From NCBI GenBank assembly GCA_000697055.1, contig JNDT01002274.1, forward strand, positions 1-21,701: a stretch of 21,701 nt of DNA, in the 5' to 3' direction. The notes under the pieces are model-generated. The model made no database searches. It was not told the DNA's origin and saw only the letters and a program-made list of their open reading frames with translations. Position numbers and translations under genes: made by a program. Shown one piece after another: positions 11,837-21,701 of this stretch (positions within the stretch are counted from its first letter, which is position 1; every line of letters starts with the position of its first letter). Source of the stretch: Saksenaea vasiformis B4078 (lineage: Eukaryota; Mucoromycota; Mucoromycetes; Mucorales; Saksenaeaceae).

Positions 11837-11970
11837 TACTAGGGACACACCAATGGGACACTCCAGTCTCCCAAAATTGTTCAAAAAAGGATGGAGTGTA
11901 GTACCTAATGCTTAATTCGGTTACAGTGGGGTGTCCCATAGTGCGATGTCCCAAAGTGAAGCGTCCTGCA
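11837..11970. repeat. Inverted pair of 15-bp GGGACA repeat clusters
   Basis: On the plus strand, AGGGACACACCAATGGGACACTCC lies at 11841-11864 in pieces of about 14-15 bp. At 11921-11970 the same motif appears on the minus strand as about three 15-bp units (CTTCACTTTGGGACA, TCGCACTATGGGACA and a degenerate third). The clusters face each other across about 50 bp, as transposon ends or a small MITE would. The 15-bp unit is shared with the direct array at 12186-12283. Confidence 0.65.
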
Positions 11971-12185
11971 GCAGAGTTTTCGTTGCTGGATCCCAGCAAT
12001 TACCTTCAGATATACTGCAGTAGATGCTTGATACAAGAATATTCTAGATAGACAGGAGAGTTTGTTATTTTCTCGAGAATATTTGCTATCATAGTAGGAC
12101 CTGTAAGGAACTGCCTACCAAATTCGTTCCCTAAAAGAATTCTTATCTTATGCGTTTTATCAGATATTTTTACACATAATGCTTA

Positions 12186-12283
12186 CTGTAGTGTAGCTGA
12201 CTCTGCTACAGGGCGCTCAGCTACCGGATACTCTGCTACAGGACATTTCACTATGGGACACTCTACTGCGAGACGCTGTAGCG
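12186..12283 (+). repeat. 15-bp tandem array, six units in exact register
   Basis: Units begin at 12186, 12201, 12216, 12231, 12246 and 12261 with no indels, then an 8-bp partial at 12276. Consensus is close to CTCTGCTACAGGACA, for example CTCTGCTACAGGGCG, CTCAGCTACCGGATA, TTTCACTATGGGACA, CTCTACTGCGAGACG. Sequence has drifted while length stayed fixed at 15 bp. Confidence 0.85.
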
Positions 12284-12520
12284 TGCTATTTTTTACTCTC
12301 AGGCAATCTTGCCGCTATTTCTATTTTTCTCAATGACATCGACATTATTTTATTTTTCTTTTCTTTCTTATTCTTTTAGTGAAACACTCTAGCTGCTATC
12401 ATTAGGCTCTCAAAATCCCATACAAATTGACATCCACTCTGACAACGGCACATGACCTCTGGTATCACCCCCAACAAGACCCCCAAACCTTATCCAAAGG
12501 CACATCCGCTCAAAACCGCA

Positions 12521-12660
12521 TACAATCGAAACTGAATACGATCTGAAGTACCTACGATCTGAAGTACATACGATCTGAAGTACATACGATCTGAAGTACA
12601 TACGATCCAAGATGCTTATGATCCAAGATGCATACAATCCAAAGCGCATACGATTGAACC
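12521..12660 (+). repeat. 16-bp tandem array, eight units plus partial
   Basis: Units start every 16 bp from 12521: TACAATCGAAACTGAA, TACGATCTGAAGTACC, then three identical TACGATCTGAAGTACA (12553-12600), TACGATCCAAGATGCT, TATGATCCAAGATGCA, TACAATCCAAAGCGCA, and a partial TACGATTGAACCA. The identical core with diverged flanks is the classic pattern of an array homogenised in the middle. It is followed about 85 bp later by a TATA box. Confidence 0.92.
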
Positions 12661-12746
12661 AATTACCTGCCGTCATTATCCATTCGAGCCATGATAGACT
12701 AGATGATCATCCACTTAGCGAAATTATTTTCTATCGATCTATTTTG

Positions 12747-12776
12747 TATAAATACCCCTCCAATTCAATGAATAAA
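12747..12776 (+). promoter_or_regulatory. Candidate TATA box and poly(A)-like signal, possible LTR or promoter
   Basis: TATAAATACCCC at 12747 is followed at 12771 by AATAAAA, 24 bp apart, directly downstream of the 16-bp array and upstream of a long T/C-rich leader-like stretch. Tandem repeats, TATA box and AATAAA in that order resemble U3-R of an LTR retrotransposon; a plain promoter is equally possible. Confidence 0.35.
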
Positions 12777-14135
12777 ACATTAGGTTATAACAGCATATTC
12801 TCCTCTTGGTTATCTCAAGCCATCTCAAAAGGTCTTTTCCAAAGGTTTTTCTTTTATTTCTCAAACCGCCTTTTATTGCTCGCCTCCGTTGGTTATTCTC
12901 AAGAAACCACCGTTAACCCGAATCCATTGATTCCTTTTCTTTTCTTTTATTTTCTTTTTATATTATTCTTTGTCTGACAAGCGATGACAATTCCACTGTC
13001 CTCTTTTTATTTCTCTTTTTATCTTTGACGAAACTCTTTGCCGATTCAAGGTAACCATATCAGCGATCTTACTAACGATCGTATTTTATTTTATCCAGAT
13101 CTCCTTGGATATTGTCAATACCGACAACAGTTACTCTATTCAACCTTTTCTTTTTTCTTTCTTCAAGCTTTACCGCTTAACCAAGTCTTGCTGTTTGACT
13201 TAAATCTACACCTGGTGCTCACTCAATTCCGAACTTTTCTATCAACGAACATTACTCAACTGATACCTTTAACAACAATCACCGTCATCCAGCTTACGCT
13301 ACGACAACACTTGGAACAACACTACCCATATACAGCAACCGAAAAATACAGCGTAACAACGCTTCGCTATCTCTGCACTACACTACACCTAAGTATGGCA
13401 ACTGATGATACTTCTATTTTACTATCCGCTCAGAATTTGGGGGCCTGGAGCGTCCTGTTGGAGTGTTCCTAGTAATTCCCTTCCAATTTGAAGTAGAAAA
13501 AGAGTTCAACTTTAAATACCTGTCACTTTACTCGTTTCGATTGATGCGTTGGGGAACCTATTACAATGGACCAGCCAAATACACATTTGATCCAGATATA
13601 AAGCTATCCGGTTCTCTGCGCGAGAGTTCACAGATACCGGACGCAAGATTGACTTTGGCACAAACGCAAAGTAATATTTAGGTGACGTAAATGTGCATTC
13701 AAAATCACGTAAATTACTGTAAAAAATTAAGTTCGTATTGTAAAATTAGAAGGTTTGCTGTTCAGGCGGCGCTGCTGTGGTCAGGGTTCGCAATTGCATA
13801 ATGGGTAATATCTGAACAATGGTATAGAGCCATTTGTGTTCTTTGGCTTCCCATTGAACTATTGCTTAGGAGTCTCGAAAATGCGACGCACTGGCTCGAA
13901 AGCCATTTCAATGACGAGGACAATTGCGTAACGAAATTCTTTGTTCAGGGAAGATATGATATAAGCCAAAGAAATAACGCTGAGCATGATTTCACCACTG
14001 CTGTTTGTTGTGTCTTCTCAAATTGAACTAACGAATAAAATCTACTGAACTGATGTAAAAATATTATGTCAAACCGCTTCAAGGTAAATTAGATAGCTGT
14101 TATTTCGAGCATGGTTAAATAATTGGGTCTACTTT
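12777..14135. other. Gene-poor interval with weak coding traces
   Basis: A pyrimidine-rich stretch (about 12780-13180) is followed by short plus-strand open frames. One ends MATDDTSILLSAQNLGAWSV before a TAG at 13470-13472. Another (13463-13681) has ordinary composition. A third without ATG (13814-14026) reads WLPIELLLRSLENATHWLES and onwards to a TGA. None is assigned to a family. They may be exons or debris of the decayed gene that follows or of a retroelement leader. Confidence 0.35.
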
Positions 14136-14136
14136 A

Positions 14137-15660
14137 GTGTCTTGATAACGAAGAAGCGGAAAGCTACTGGGGTTCACTGGCGATTACGGAGAAGGCAGTC
14201 AAAGAAGTAGCAAAAGAAGTATTCAAGACCGCTAAAAAAGAACATACGCTGTACACTCCTCCTGCTCGGAATCTACGAAAGCGCCCCTTGTCTTTCCCAA
14301 TTCCAACACTATGGGGAAAAGGTGCCGACAATTCACCTGTTTTTGTCATTCTCAGGTAAATAGTCGTAATCATTGTGTCAGCTTCAAGGCATATTTGTCA
14401 GCAACGTGCTACACTGCAACAACTAGCTACCTGAAAATGACAAAAACAGGTGAATTGTCGGAAACACCTTTCCCTCAGTGCAAGCATGTCCGGAGCCGGT
14501 TCACGAGCCAAGCTTGAGGTAACAGTCTACGGTTTTCAATTCGTATTCACTTGTAACATGGATGCTTCCATTAAATGATTCGAGAGTCTGATAATTTTTG
14601 GTTACCTGGAATGGAACAATCGTTAGGTCATTTTTCAAAAACCGTGCATTGAACAGCGGCCCTCCTTCCACAACCAAAGATAAATATTTCCAATGGTAAT
14701 TAGTTAACGTTACTCCTTCTAGCCTGATCTAACGGACCTTGCACATTAAAGTCTCGGCGAGGACAATGTTGTTGATATATCTGATGAATGCGAAGGGAGC
14801 CACATGACCACCCTGAACGAAAAGCAACGACGGGATATTGCAAATCGATTGGTCATTGTTCCAGAATATGACATAATTGCTGACCGAAAATTGACTCGCA
14901 TTGCTCAGGTGCGTATTTTCCTTAACATATGCCATTTAGTTACGAAAGTCTAATTAACGCATTGATGAAAGACGGCTGCAACTCAATCACCCAAAATCGC
15001 ATTGAACGCGGTCTATTCACATCTCAAACATGCTAAGGGAGACAATGCGGCTATGACTAGAATCTATTAGATAATGTAGTACCTGAGAGAGAAGCAAAGC
15101 ATGCTGATTTGCTCGCATCTCCTATAGACTAGAAAGGCATAAATATGACGAGTCGATATTTCACAAGTCAAGCCTCGAGAGGCTGTCCGAAGCGGACTTT
15201 ACCATTAAGTTATGGGTACCCATGATTCAACAGTTGTTCCTGGGTTCTCGTGTTCGTCCTCATTGGTACTGCTTGCAATGGTCGTTAAGGAAGGTAGTCA
15301 TGCTTATTGTATTTCTGATTATTCAGGGGCGATACTATTCCAATAACGTTCAGAAAAACAAACAGTAAAAAACCCAAAATGGATCTCCGTCTCATATGTA
15401 TAGGATCCGAAGCGGAGCATGACGGCTCGTCTGGCAAATTCGATCTACGCGAGCGTTGCGGCAAGTACTACCACAACTAGATGAAACTAGAGACTACGAC
15501 AAAAGCGTAGTTGAGCAGCATAGTAAAAGTACACCGCCTAAACCTGAGGAGTCTCTGAAGATTAATATCGGCACCATTCAAACTCTGGGTTCACATATGT
15601 CAAAGCAAATGGAACTCGTGTTAATGCATCAGGGCCCCCGCAACAATATCGCGAGGAGGC
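14137..15660 (+). pseudogene. Decayed multi-exon gene of an apparent Mucoromycota-specific protein family
   Basis: Coding trace runs through several exon-like blocks on the plus strand: about 14137-14310 (ESYWGSLAITEKAVKEVAKE), 14488-14517 (MSGAGSRAKLE, then a GTAACA donor), 14723-14909 (MTTLNEKQRRDIANRLVIVP; one in-frame TAA near its start), about 14972-15070 (SPKIALNAVYSHLKHAKGD, then stops), 15132-15265 (SSLERLSEADFTIKLWVP) and 15327 onward (GDTIP, MDLRLICIGSEAEHD). Splicing 15266-15326 out restores W-GDTIP. Downstream the same frame meets TAG, TAG and TGA. The order SEADF..KLW..LF, then WGDT, then MDLRL resembles large hypothetical protein families I recall from mucoralean genomes; function unknown. 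The stops and an inserted inverted repeat mark it as dead. It converges on PFF1. Confidence 0.55.
14313..14474. repeat. 52-bp-arm inverted repeat (hairpin or MITE-like)
   Basis: Left arm 14313-14364 and right arm 14422-14474 are near-perfect inverse complements, sharing CCGACAATTCACCTGTTTTT and GTCATT(C/T)TCAGGTA, with a small indel near the outer end (GGAAAAGGTG-CC against GGAAAGGTGTTTCC) and two mismatches at the inner end. The 57-bp loop is unique. It sits inside the coding trace of the decayed gene, so it may be a MITE/foldback insertion or a local inverted duplication of exon sequence. Confidence 0.88.
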
Positions 15661-15908
15661 TTTAGATAAATTGAACAATAATCTATCAATACTGAAGGTA
15701 AGAATGAACGAAGGCACCCAGCCTCTAACGTTCAAGTAGTATCGCGTATGCTTTGTTGGGCGTTGACAAGCCATTTTCCATGATGATCGCTGTTAAAAAT
15801 ACATATCGCATTGTCAAACGAGATAAAGCAACCGTCATTTTTATCAAGGTCGTTTATTTAAATTCTCACACTAAATCGTGTAATGAAAGACACACATTGT
15901 TTACTACG

Positions 15909-18745
15909 TTAAAGAGGGATATGACCGTATTGGACTAGTGCTAGGCCTTGTCCGCGATGCAAAAGTACAACACTTTCGGGAAGTCTATTCAGCAATTTGG
16001 TAAAAGCTGGGAGTTGGCCATTTGTCCATTCGTCATAATAGCAACCTAGAGTCGCCTGATGGGCGGTATTGGCGTCGTACTCTGCCCTCCAGTGAACTTC
16101 CTTGTTATATTGGTTAGTGTAAGATACCAAGGCACTGATAGGGTCATGGTCAATGTGCTGCTCGCCAATCCAGCCCTTCTTCACGTTGTTTGTGTCAAAG
16201 GAGACACGGCACAGTAAACTGTTCTGAGAAGCAAAAGTACCATTTACACTGCATCGTGAATCATCGCAGGAATGCGACGCAGACCACGTAAATTCTCCAG
16301 CCGTTTGAGAATAGAGTGGCAAACTGTCTGTCTTATAATCGCATATCGTCTGGTAGGCGTTGAATGGACGACATGTCAAAGTATCTAATTCATGCTTTGG
16401 TAGAACTTCTTTCAGTAGCGCGGGAAGTCCAGTTGCAGTCACCAGTGAAACCGTCGCCAAAGGTTCGGATGCATTGTAGTTGAGATCGAACACGACCTTG
16501 TTGGGAGACCAACCGCCATTAAATGGTTGCAATAGAGAGCATACAACGAACATAAACAGAAGAGCAATACCGGAAGCAATCAATGCTTTACGTCTTTCCC
16601 CCGCAAATTCGATCCACGGCCGCAATTGGAGCGTGACCAGAGCAGTTGATACTGACAGAAGAACATAGACTACACGTAGAAAACAATTAGAAGTTTTGAA
16701 ACGCTTAGAAGGAGAAATCTTACCGGCAATTTCCGGCGTGCCATCAGCTGTGGTATGCCGCATCGAATCAATGGTGAGGAAGCAGAATTCAAACATAAGG
16801 ACAGTCGGCACCAGTGTTTGTGCTACAAATACACAGGGCAGGCGGTAGACAGTCTCTGCAGGAACCGCATAGTAGAGCACAGTTGCTAACGTGCTGCTAA
16901 CCAAAAAGTAGACGGCAAAATAAAGACTTGCCATCTCTTTCGTTCCGAGATAGACCGCGAATGTGACAAGCAACCACCAGAATGCAGTTAAACCTGCTAA
17001 ACTGGTGAGGACATTTGATAAAGTCTGTCGTAGAGGTTTGAACAGATAGGTGGTAAGGAACTGAGACCCCAGTAAACCAAGTAGTGCAGCAGTAAAAAGA
17101 TATAGCACCGCACAGTATGTGCTACCATAGGTCATCTGAAGCAATTAAATGCATTAGAGAGAATAAATCAGGATACCTATCACTTACCGAGGGATTGATG
17201 TAAGAGAGTAGGATCATGGAGACAGCGACGGATACGACGATGCTTACGAACGCGAGCAACGCACCTATTAATTCTCGGAAGATCATAATCGATCGTCGGA
17301 TGAGTGCCTGTGCTTTGGTAGACTCCTCCGTCCGGATACATGTTACCACCAGACCAAGAGGTACAAGTAACGCGAGGATATTTATGACCTGGTATGTTGT
17401 AAAGCTGTATACAAACATCCATCTGCCGAGGATATCATAAAACACCATCTTCTCTCGTTTCACGGGTTGCAACAGATCATCGCTCGCTATAATTTCCTTA
17501 ACAGCGCCTAAAGTCATCTGTCCCATATGTTGGACAGCAGCTATAGGCGAGATTGTCAGATCCTTCTCTTGTTAGAAATGCGCGACTCGTACCTGGTGTA
17601 GTATATGCCAACGTGTCACGGGGGGTATGGTAATGCGAGCGGGGAGCGTAAAATGCGATGTCCATTCCTGGGACACCGGAAGCAGTGAAAACGGAATAAT
17701 CGGTGTCACTAGGTTATTTTGTGTTATCCTTATTGCTTATGCTCTGTTCAAACCACACCTTTTTAGCATCTGAGCCTCGAACATATCGTTTCCTAACGGG
17801 GATCCATGGAGAAAACGGGCATTGCTGGAGGACAGATGAGCGATAGCTGCCTGGTTAGATGCTCTGAATAGGATGGAACGGCCCCCTGCACCAGCACCCT
17901 CTGTACAACCAGAAACCAAAAATGTCAGCCAGTGAAACGGCAATTAAAACTCTTTTACCCAAATTGATAAAAAGTTTAACCGATGACCACCATGGATGCT
18001 TCATGAATGCCTTCGCACCGATCAAACCGCCTTCTTCAAAGTTATTTAGCAGGAAAATAATGCTATTACGTGGAGGATGGTGAACAAAATAACGTAGAAT
18101 TTCAAGTGCTACTGCCACACCCATGCCATTGTCAGTTACGCCATGGCTGGTTGGCACACTGTCTACAAAGTCGTCTTAAGAACCTTTTTTTTTAAGAAAA
18201 AAATTTAGTCAATGCATACCATAATGGGCATTAATCATCAATGCTTCTTCGCGATTGGTTTGACCTTGCAAACGGATAATAACGTTACGTGAATCCACAA
18301 ACCAGTACTCGCCTAAACTATGTCAGTCATGGAACGCGATAGGAATAGCAGCTTTACCATTGCCGTTCCAAAAGCTTTCAGATATGACTTTGATGGTGTC
18401 GTTGGCAACAATATCCATTTTGATACCATTTTCTTCAGCTTTGGGTTGTAAACCTTTTGCTACAGACGCTAACCAGTCTCGCATTTCGCCATTGGCGTGA
18501 GAATTCACGGAATGAGGTTCGGTGAACTTGCTTAGGTATTCGTTATAAGCGTGAATGCCAGCAAAGTCATTGAGGACTTCAGCTTCGACATCGGACAATG
18601 GTGTAGGCAGAGTGCTCCTTATCCAATGGACAGACAAAGCAAGGAAAAAAAGAAAGGCAAAAATGGAAGCATAAGTGCGTATAGTGTGAGCTTTGACTAT
18701 CAAACGTCGCCGCGGTAGAAGAAGAGGCGTTTGCTCAGTAGGCAT
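15909..18745 (-). CDS. PFF1: Vacuolar membrane M28 metalloprotease (Pff1 family), eight exons
   Basis: Exons (minus): 18745-18358, 18312-18220, 18174-17959, 17900-17759, 17708-17593, 17540-17188, 17135-16724, 16669-15909, 826 residues. All seven introns are GT-AG, 45-58 bp, and phase-consistent. The family is a multi-pass vacuolar membrane protein with a lumenal zinc aminopeptidase-like M28 domain. Seen: N-terminal EQTPLL, an acidic dileucine vacuolar sorting signal; a transmembrane helix about 22-42; zinc and catalytic residues H159 (HYDD), D175 (TDNG), E207/E208 (NFEEGG), D283 (DTDYSVF) and H307 (HYHTP). About eight further hydrophobic helices begin near residue 359 (359-385, 411-433, then more in exons 7-8), followed by a lumenal C-terminal region ending GLALVQYGHIPL. 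Full length and intact. An apparent TGA at 18323-18325 lies inside intron 1. Confidence 0.95.
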
Positions 18746-19714
18746 CTTCGTACAAATTCTTGCTTACAGCGAAGGAAAAAAGAAAACGAGCTAACGCCTG
18801 TCCTTTATATTATCTTCGTGCGTGTAGTCTTTTTGAGAAAGGGTAACAAAAAAAAGAAGTCAAATTGCTGGAACTCGTACAAGATCAAAGCGGATACTTT
18901 TTACCTTAAAAGGGACACTCCGCCGTGTGCTTCGGCCTTCCGACTGTCTCATAGCAGTTCAATGGGTGTATACAACACTTTACTAAGCATTTGACATTGG
19001 ATCGTTTGTTAACAACAAAGGAATCCTTTCAAAACTTCATATTTGCTGCACTCATTGTCATGGCAGTGGAATGGGAGTATTTCTCAACGAAAGGTGTACA
19101 TGATTGAAACATAGTATTGTCACGTTACATCCGTTGATTTGACGGTCTTTTTTATGCCTGAAGCATGAAACACGCTAATTGTAGCTTGTTGTTTTTTGAG
19201 TGTCTGCACACTTCTTTAACGAAGAAGAGAGATGAGTACCGTGTTTGGAATAAGCGTTTGCGTCAGCTATATGTCCCTTTACGTTCAAGTTGAATAAATT
19301 TAGCGCTGGGAAATGATGAGCCTTTGTGCCGAGAAATGGTTTATTTTGCGTCCTAGGAATAATTCGCTTCTTCACGGACACATAGTTTATCTAGAGTAGC
19401 GTAAAAAATTATTCAACGCTAAGGATTGCTCTCTCGTTCCATATCTCTTTTTTTCTATGTATCATCAAGGCTGTTCTACTAGCCCTCTCTCTCTCTCTCT
19501 CTCTCTCTCTCCAGCTACTTCACTTGAAGCTGCTTTTACAGCACTTGAAATAAACAGCTCGTGTTACCACTCCACGATAGCCCGGATGTTCTAATCCCAC
19601 AGAATGACAGATCCTTTTTACCCATACTTTGTTGTTGAGAATATACTGACGCTATTCGCAACTATTGCTCTTGCCACGAAATTGTTCGAATTTTTTTTTT
19701 GTGTATTTTAAGTT
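18746..19714. other. PFF1-LSM12 intergenic region
   Basis: Contains the PFF1 upstream region and the LSM12 3' region (both genes read leftward), plus a (CT)n tract. No further gene or RNA could be supported. A T-run lies near 19691-19700, just beyond the LSM12 stop. Confidence 0.5.
19485..19511 (+). repeat. (CT)13 microsatellite
   Basis: Uninterrupted CT dinucleotides over 27 bp in the intergenic DNA between PFF1 and LSM12. Confidence 0.97.
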
Positions 19715-20560
19715 TTACTTTTTAGAGTTAGCCAATCGTCTCCTTTCACCTTCCAGCTAAAGAAATAGATCAGTTTGATCACCACATAAAATAAGCACTT
19801 ACAACTTTCTTCACTCGTGCCAAAGAAGCAGAAGACGAGACGTTGGCCTTGCAACTATCTACACTGTACGGTGGAGGTATGAGCACTTCGTCCAAAACCA
19901 CGATCGTTTCGTTTGACCAACGACATGGCAACCTATACAATATTGCGTAAGTATATAACATGCTACGATTATCGAGGAAACGAGTACGTTTTGGAAAGAG
20001 CATCAAATATCTCTTGGGCTTCCTTGGTAACTCCTATACCCATCTTCGCCATTTGCTGTCGGTGGCTCTTCAACGTATCTGCTTCCCGAGCCCGTAATTG
20101 ATCCAAGTACACATGACCAACTGGTAAGTAGTTTGTCAATGGCTCTTCTTGTGTCTCGTCCGATGTCACCGAAAGGATCTCTTTAATGTGCGATAGCTTG
20201 ATGATGCGGAATGGAAATCCTTTATGTCCTTCATGTGGTCCCTTTGAGCAATGTGTGATCAAAAGTCAAGGTAACATAGCACGACGTAAAGAGACATCCT
20301 TCCAAAATACGAATACTATAGGAAGAAAGAAAAAGGATATCTAGCGCAATGCAGTTGGTCTTCCGATCGTAGGTATAGATGATGCCTTCAACGTCTTCAT
20401 TGACATTTGTCTTTAGCTTGATTCGACGTCCCAAGAGCCATTCTAGAGACTTTTTGGATGGTGCCGCTGTCACTGCAGCCGTACCAGCGACGGAAGCAGA
20501 TGTCGATGCGCCCTGTCTAGTCACAGACTTCCGGCGTTGCGACTGCATGGTGCCTTCCAT
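19715..20560 (-). CDS. LSM12: LSM12-family protein (Lsm-like domain plus anticodon-binding AD domain), four exons
   Basis: Exons (minus): 20560-20341, 20252-19988, 19932-19803, 19756-19715, 218 residues (human LSM12 195). After a Ser/Ala-rich tail (1-35), the Lsm-like domain begins at KKSLEWLLGRRIKLKTNVNE and continues through EGIIYTYDRKTNCIALD to FRIIKLSHIKEI. The AD domain follows, with YLDQLRAREADTLKSHRQQM, IFDALSKTLPCRW, VVLDEVLIPPPYSVDSCK and ending ARVKKVLEGERRRLANSKK. Family members bind RNA or RNA-binding partners such as ataxin-2/Pbp1-type proteins in the cytosol; exact role here is inferred. Introns 2 and 3 are GT-AG (55 and 46 bp). Intron 1 is AT-AC. The ATG at 20560 is the first; an in-frame ATG at 20548 is a possible alternative. 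Confidence 0.94.
20253..20340 (-). other. U12-type AT-AC spliceosomal intron in LSM12
   Basis: On the minus strand the intron starts ATATCCTTTTTC, a complete match to the U12 donor (A/G)TATCCTTT, and ends CACAC. The branch-site-like TTACCTTGAC (20265-20274) matches TTCCTTRAY with the A 13 nt from the AC end, inside the 10-15 nt optimum. Splicing is phase 1: CTA-G joins AT-TGC to give IALD-CSKGP, continuing directly into FRIIKLSHIKEI. No GT-AG pair found keeps the frame. Confidence 0.88.
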
Positions 20561-21030
20561 CTCTTTAAAATGATGGAGTAATCAGATATTACTTTAGCAT
20601 TAGCCAGGAAATAAAGTACAGCGTAAGTTGTGTTTACTTTTTTTCTACCGGGCTGTCAGTAAAGATGGCGATTACTCACACAACAGAAACGTTAGTTGTT
20701 TGCAGAAGATTTTGCGCCGCTTCAACTACTCATTTTTTTGGCGCTGTCTGAATTTGATTTCTGAATGCTGTTTATTGAATTATCTTTTACGCTGCTTAAC
20801 TTTCTGTTCTTTCCTACTTGTTCTATCTTCTCTCTTTTTCTTATAGTACGGATGCTTGCTTTCAATCCTTCCCCCATCTCTTTTCTCCCGCTTCGTCATC
20901 CCCTTAGATCTGATACTTTTCGCCTTTCTTTTTTCCCTTCGCTCACAAGGGTTTTTTTCTCTCCCATTTTCTCCGAGACCGAGCCAGAGTGGACATGTTA
21001 AATAACGAAGCACTCACGGTTATTCAATAA
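20561..21030. other. Upstream region of LSM12, no gene recognised
   Basis: Pyrimidine-rich non-coding DNA. It includes GTTTATTGAATTATCTTTTACG (around 20768-20790), which matches the left edge of dispersed-repeat copy B. Otherwise nothing is recognised. Confidence 0.5.
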
Positions 21031-21059
21031 AAAAATACAAATTTTCAATTTTTACGATA

Positions 21060-21701
<642 letters not shown>

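Noticed and set aside
11790..11999. Minus-strand 69-residue frame over the GGGACA repeats
   Set aside because: Composed largely of the repeat units themselves; no family signature.
15456..15665. Open frame LRQVLPQLDETRDYDKSV... as a separate gene
   Set aside because: Overlaps the decayed gene in another frame; the frame continuing from MDLRLICIGSEAEHD better fits the remembered family, though with stops.
18323..18325. In-frame TGA in PFF1, suggesting a pseudogene or stop-codon readthrough
   Set aside because: It lies in a 45-bp GT-AG intron (18313-18357, GTAAAG...TTTAG); splicing joins NGNG to EYWFVDSRNV in frame.
20231..20340. Read-through extension of LSM12 exon 1 ending ...LLKGTT
   Set aside because: It departs from the conserved Lsm sequence exactly at the AT-AC donor; the true continuation is exon 2.

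Overview
The window looks like nuclear DNA of an early-diverging filamentous fungus, most likely Mucoromycota/Mucorales. Three single-copy eukaryotic genes are cut by short introns of 44-88 bp and sit in AT-rich intergenic DNA loaded with decayed DNA transposons and short-unit tandem repeats. All three host genes are on the minus strand: a mitochondrial i-AAA protease (YME1, 7354-9735), a vacuolar membrane M28 metalloprotease (PFF1, 15909-18745) and an LSM12-type RNA-associated protein (19715-20560). Their exon structures were rebuilt by hand from splice sites, reading phase and family motifs; every junction listed keeps the frame.

Layout: 1-1824 is the right part of a hAT transposon with a spliced transposase, ending in a TAGAG-type terminal inverted repeat. 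It abuts a broken minus-strand helix-turn-helix transposase fragment (1855-2257). An apparently complete Tc1/mariner-IS630 (DDE_3) transposase lies at 2688-4050, with repeated GGGACA-rich DNA upstream. 4535-5135 holds an unrecognised, frameshifted ORF. 5136-7353 is mostly featureless, with one diverged piece of a dispersed repeat. After YME1, 9736-14130 is accessory DNA: a dispersed ~570-bp repeat, a ~38-bp degenerate array, inverted and direct 15-bp arrays and a 16-bp array followed by a TATA box. 14140-15660 is a decayed multi-exon gene of what looks like a lineage-specific Mucoromycota family, broken by a 52-bp-arm inverted repeat. PFF1 and LSM12 follow, and a second long copy of the dispersed repeat, carrying a 105-bp (GT)n tract, runs off the end.

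The most notable item is the first LSM12 intron. No GT-AG solution found keeps the conserved frame, but an AT-AC intron does, with a perfect ATATCCTTT donor and a TTACCTTGAC branch site 13 nt from the acceptor. That is a minor-spliceosome (U12-type) intron, which most Dikarya have lost. The host genes are unrelated in pathway (mitochondrial inner membrane proteolysis, vacuolar protease, RNA-associated factor), and nothing suggests a cluster.
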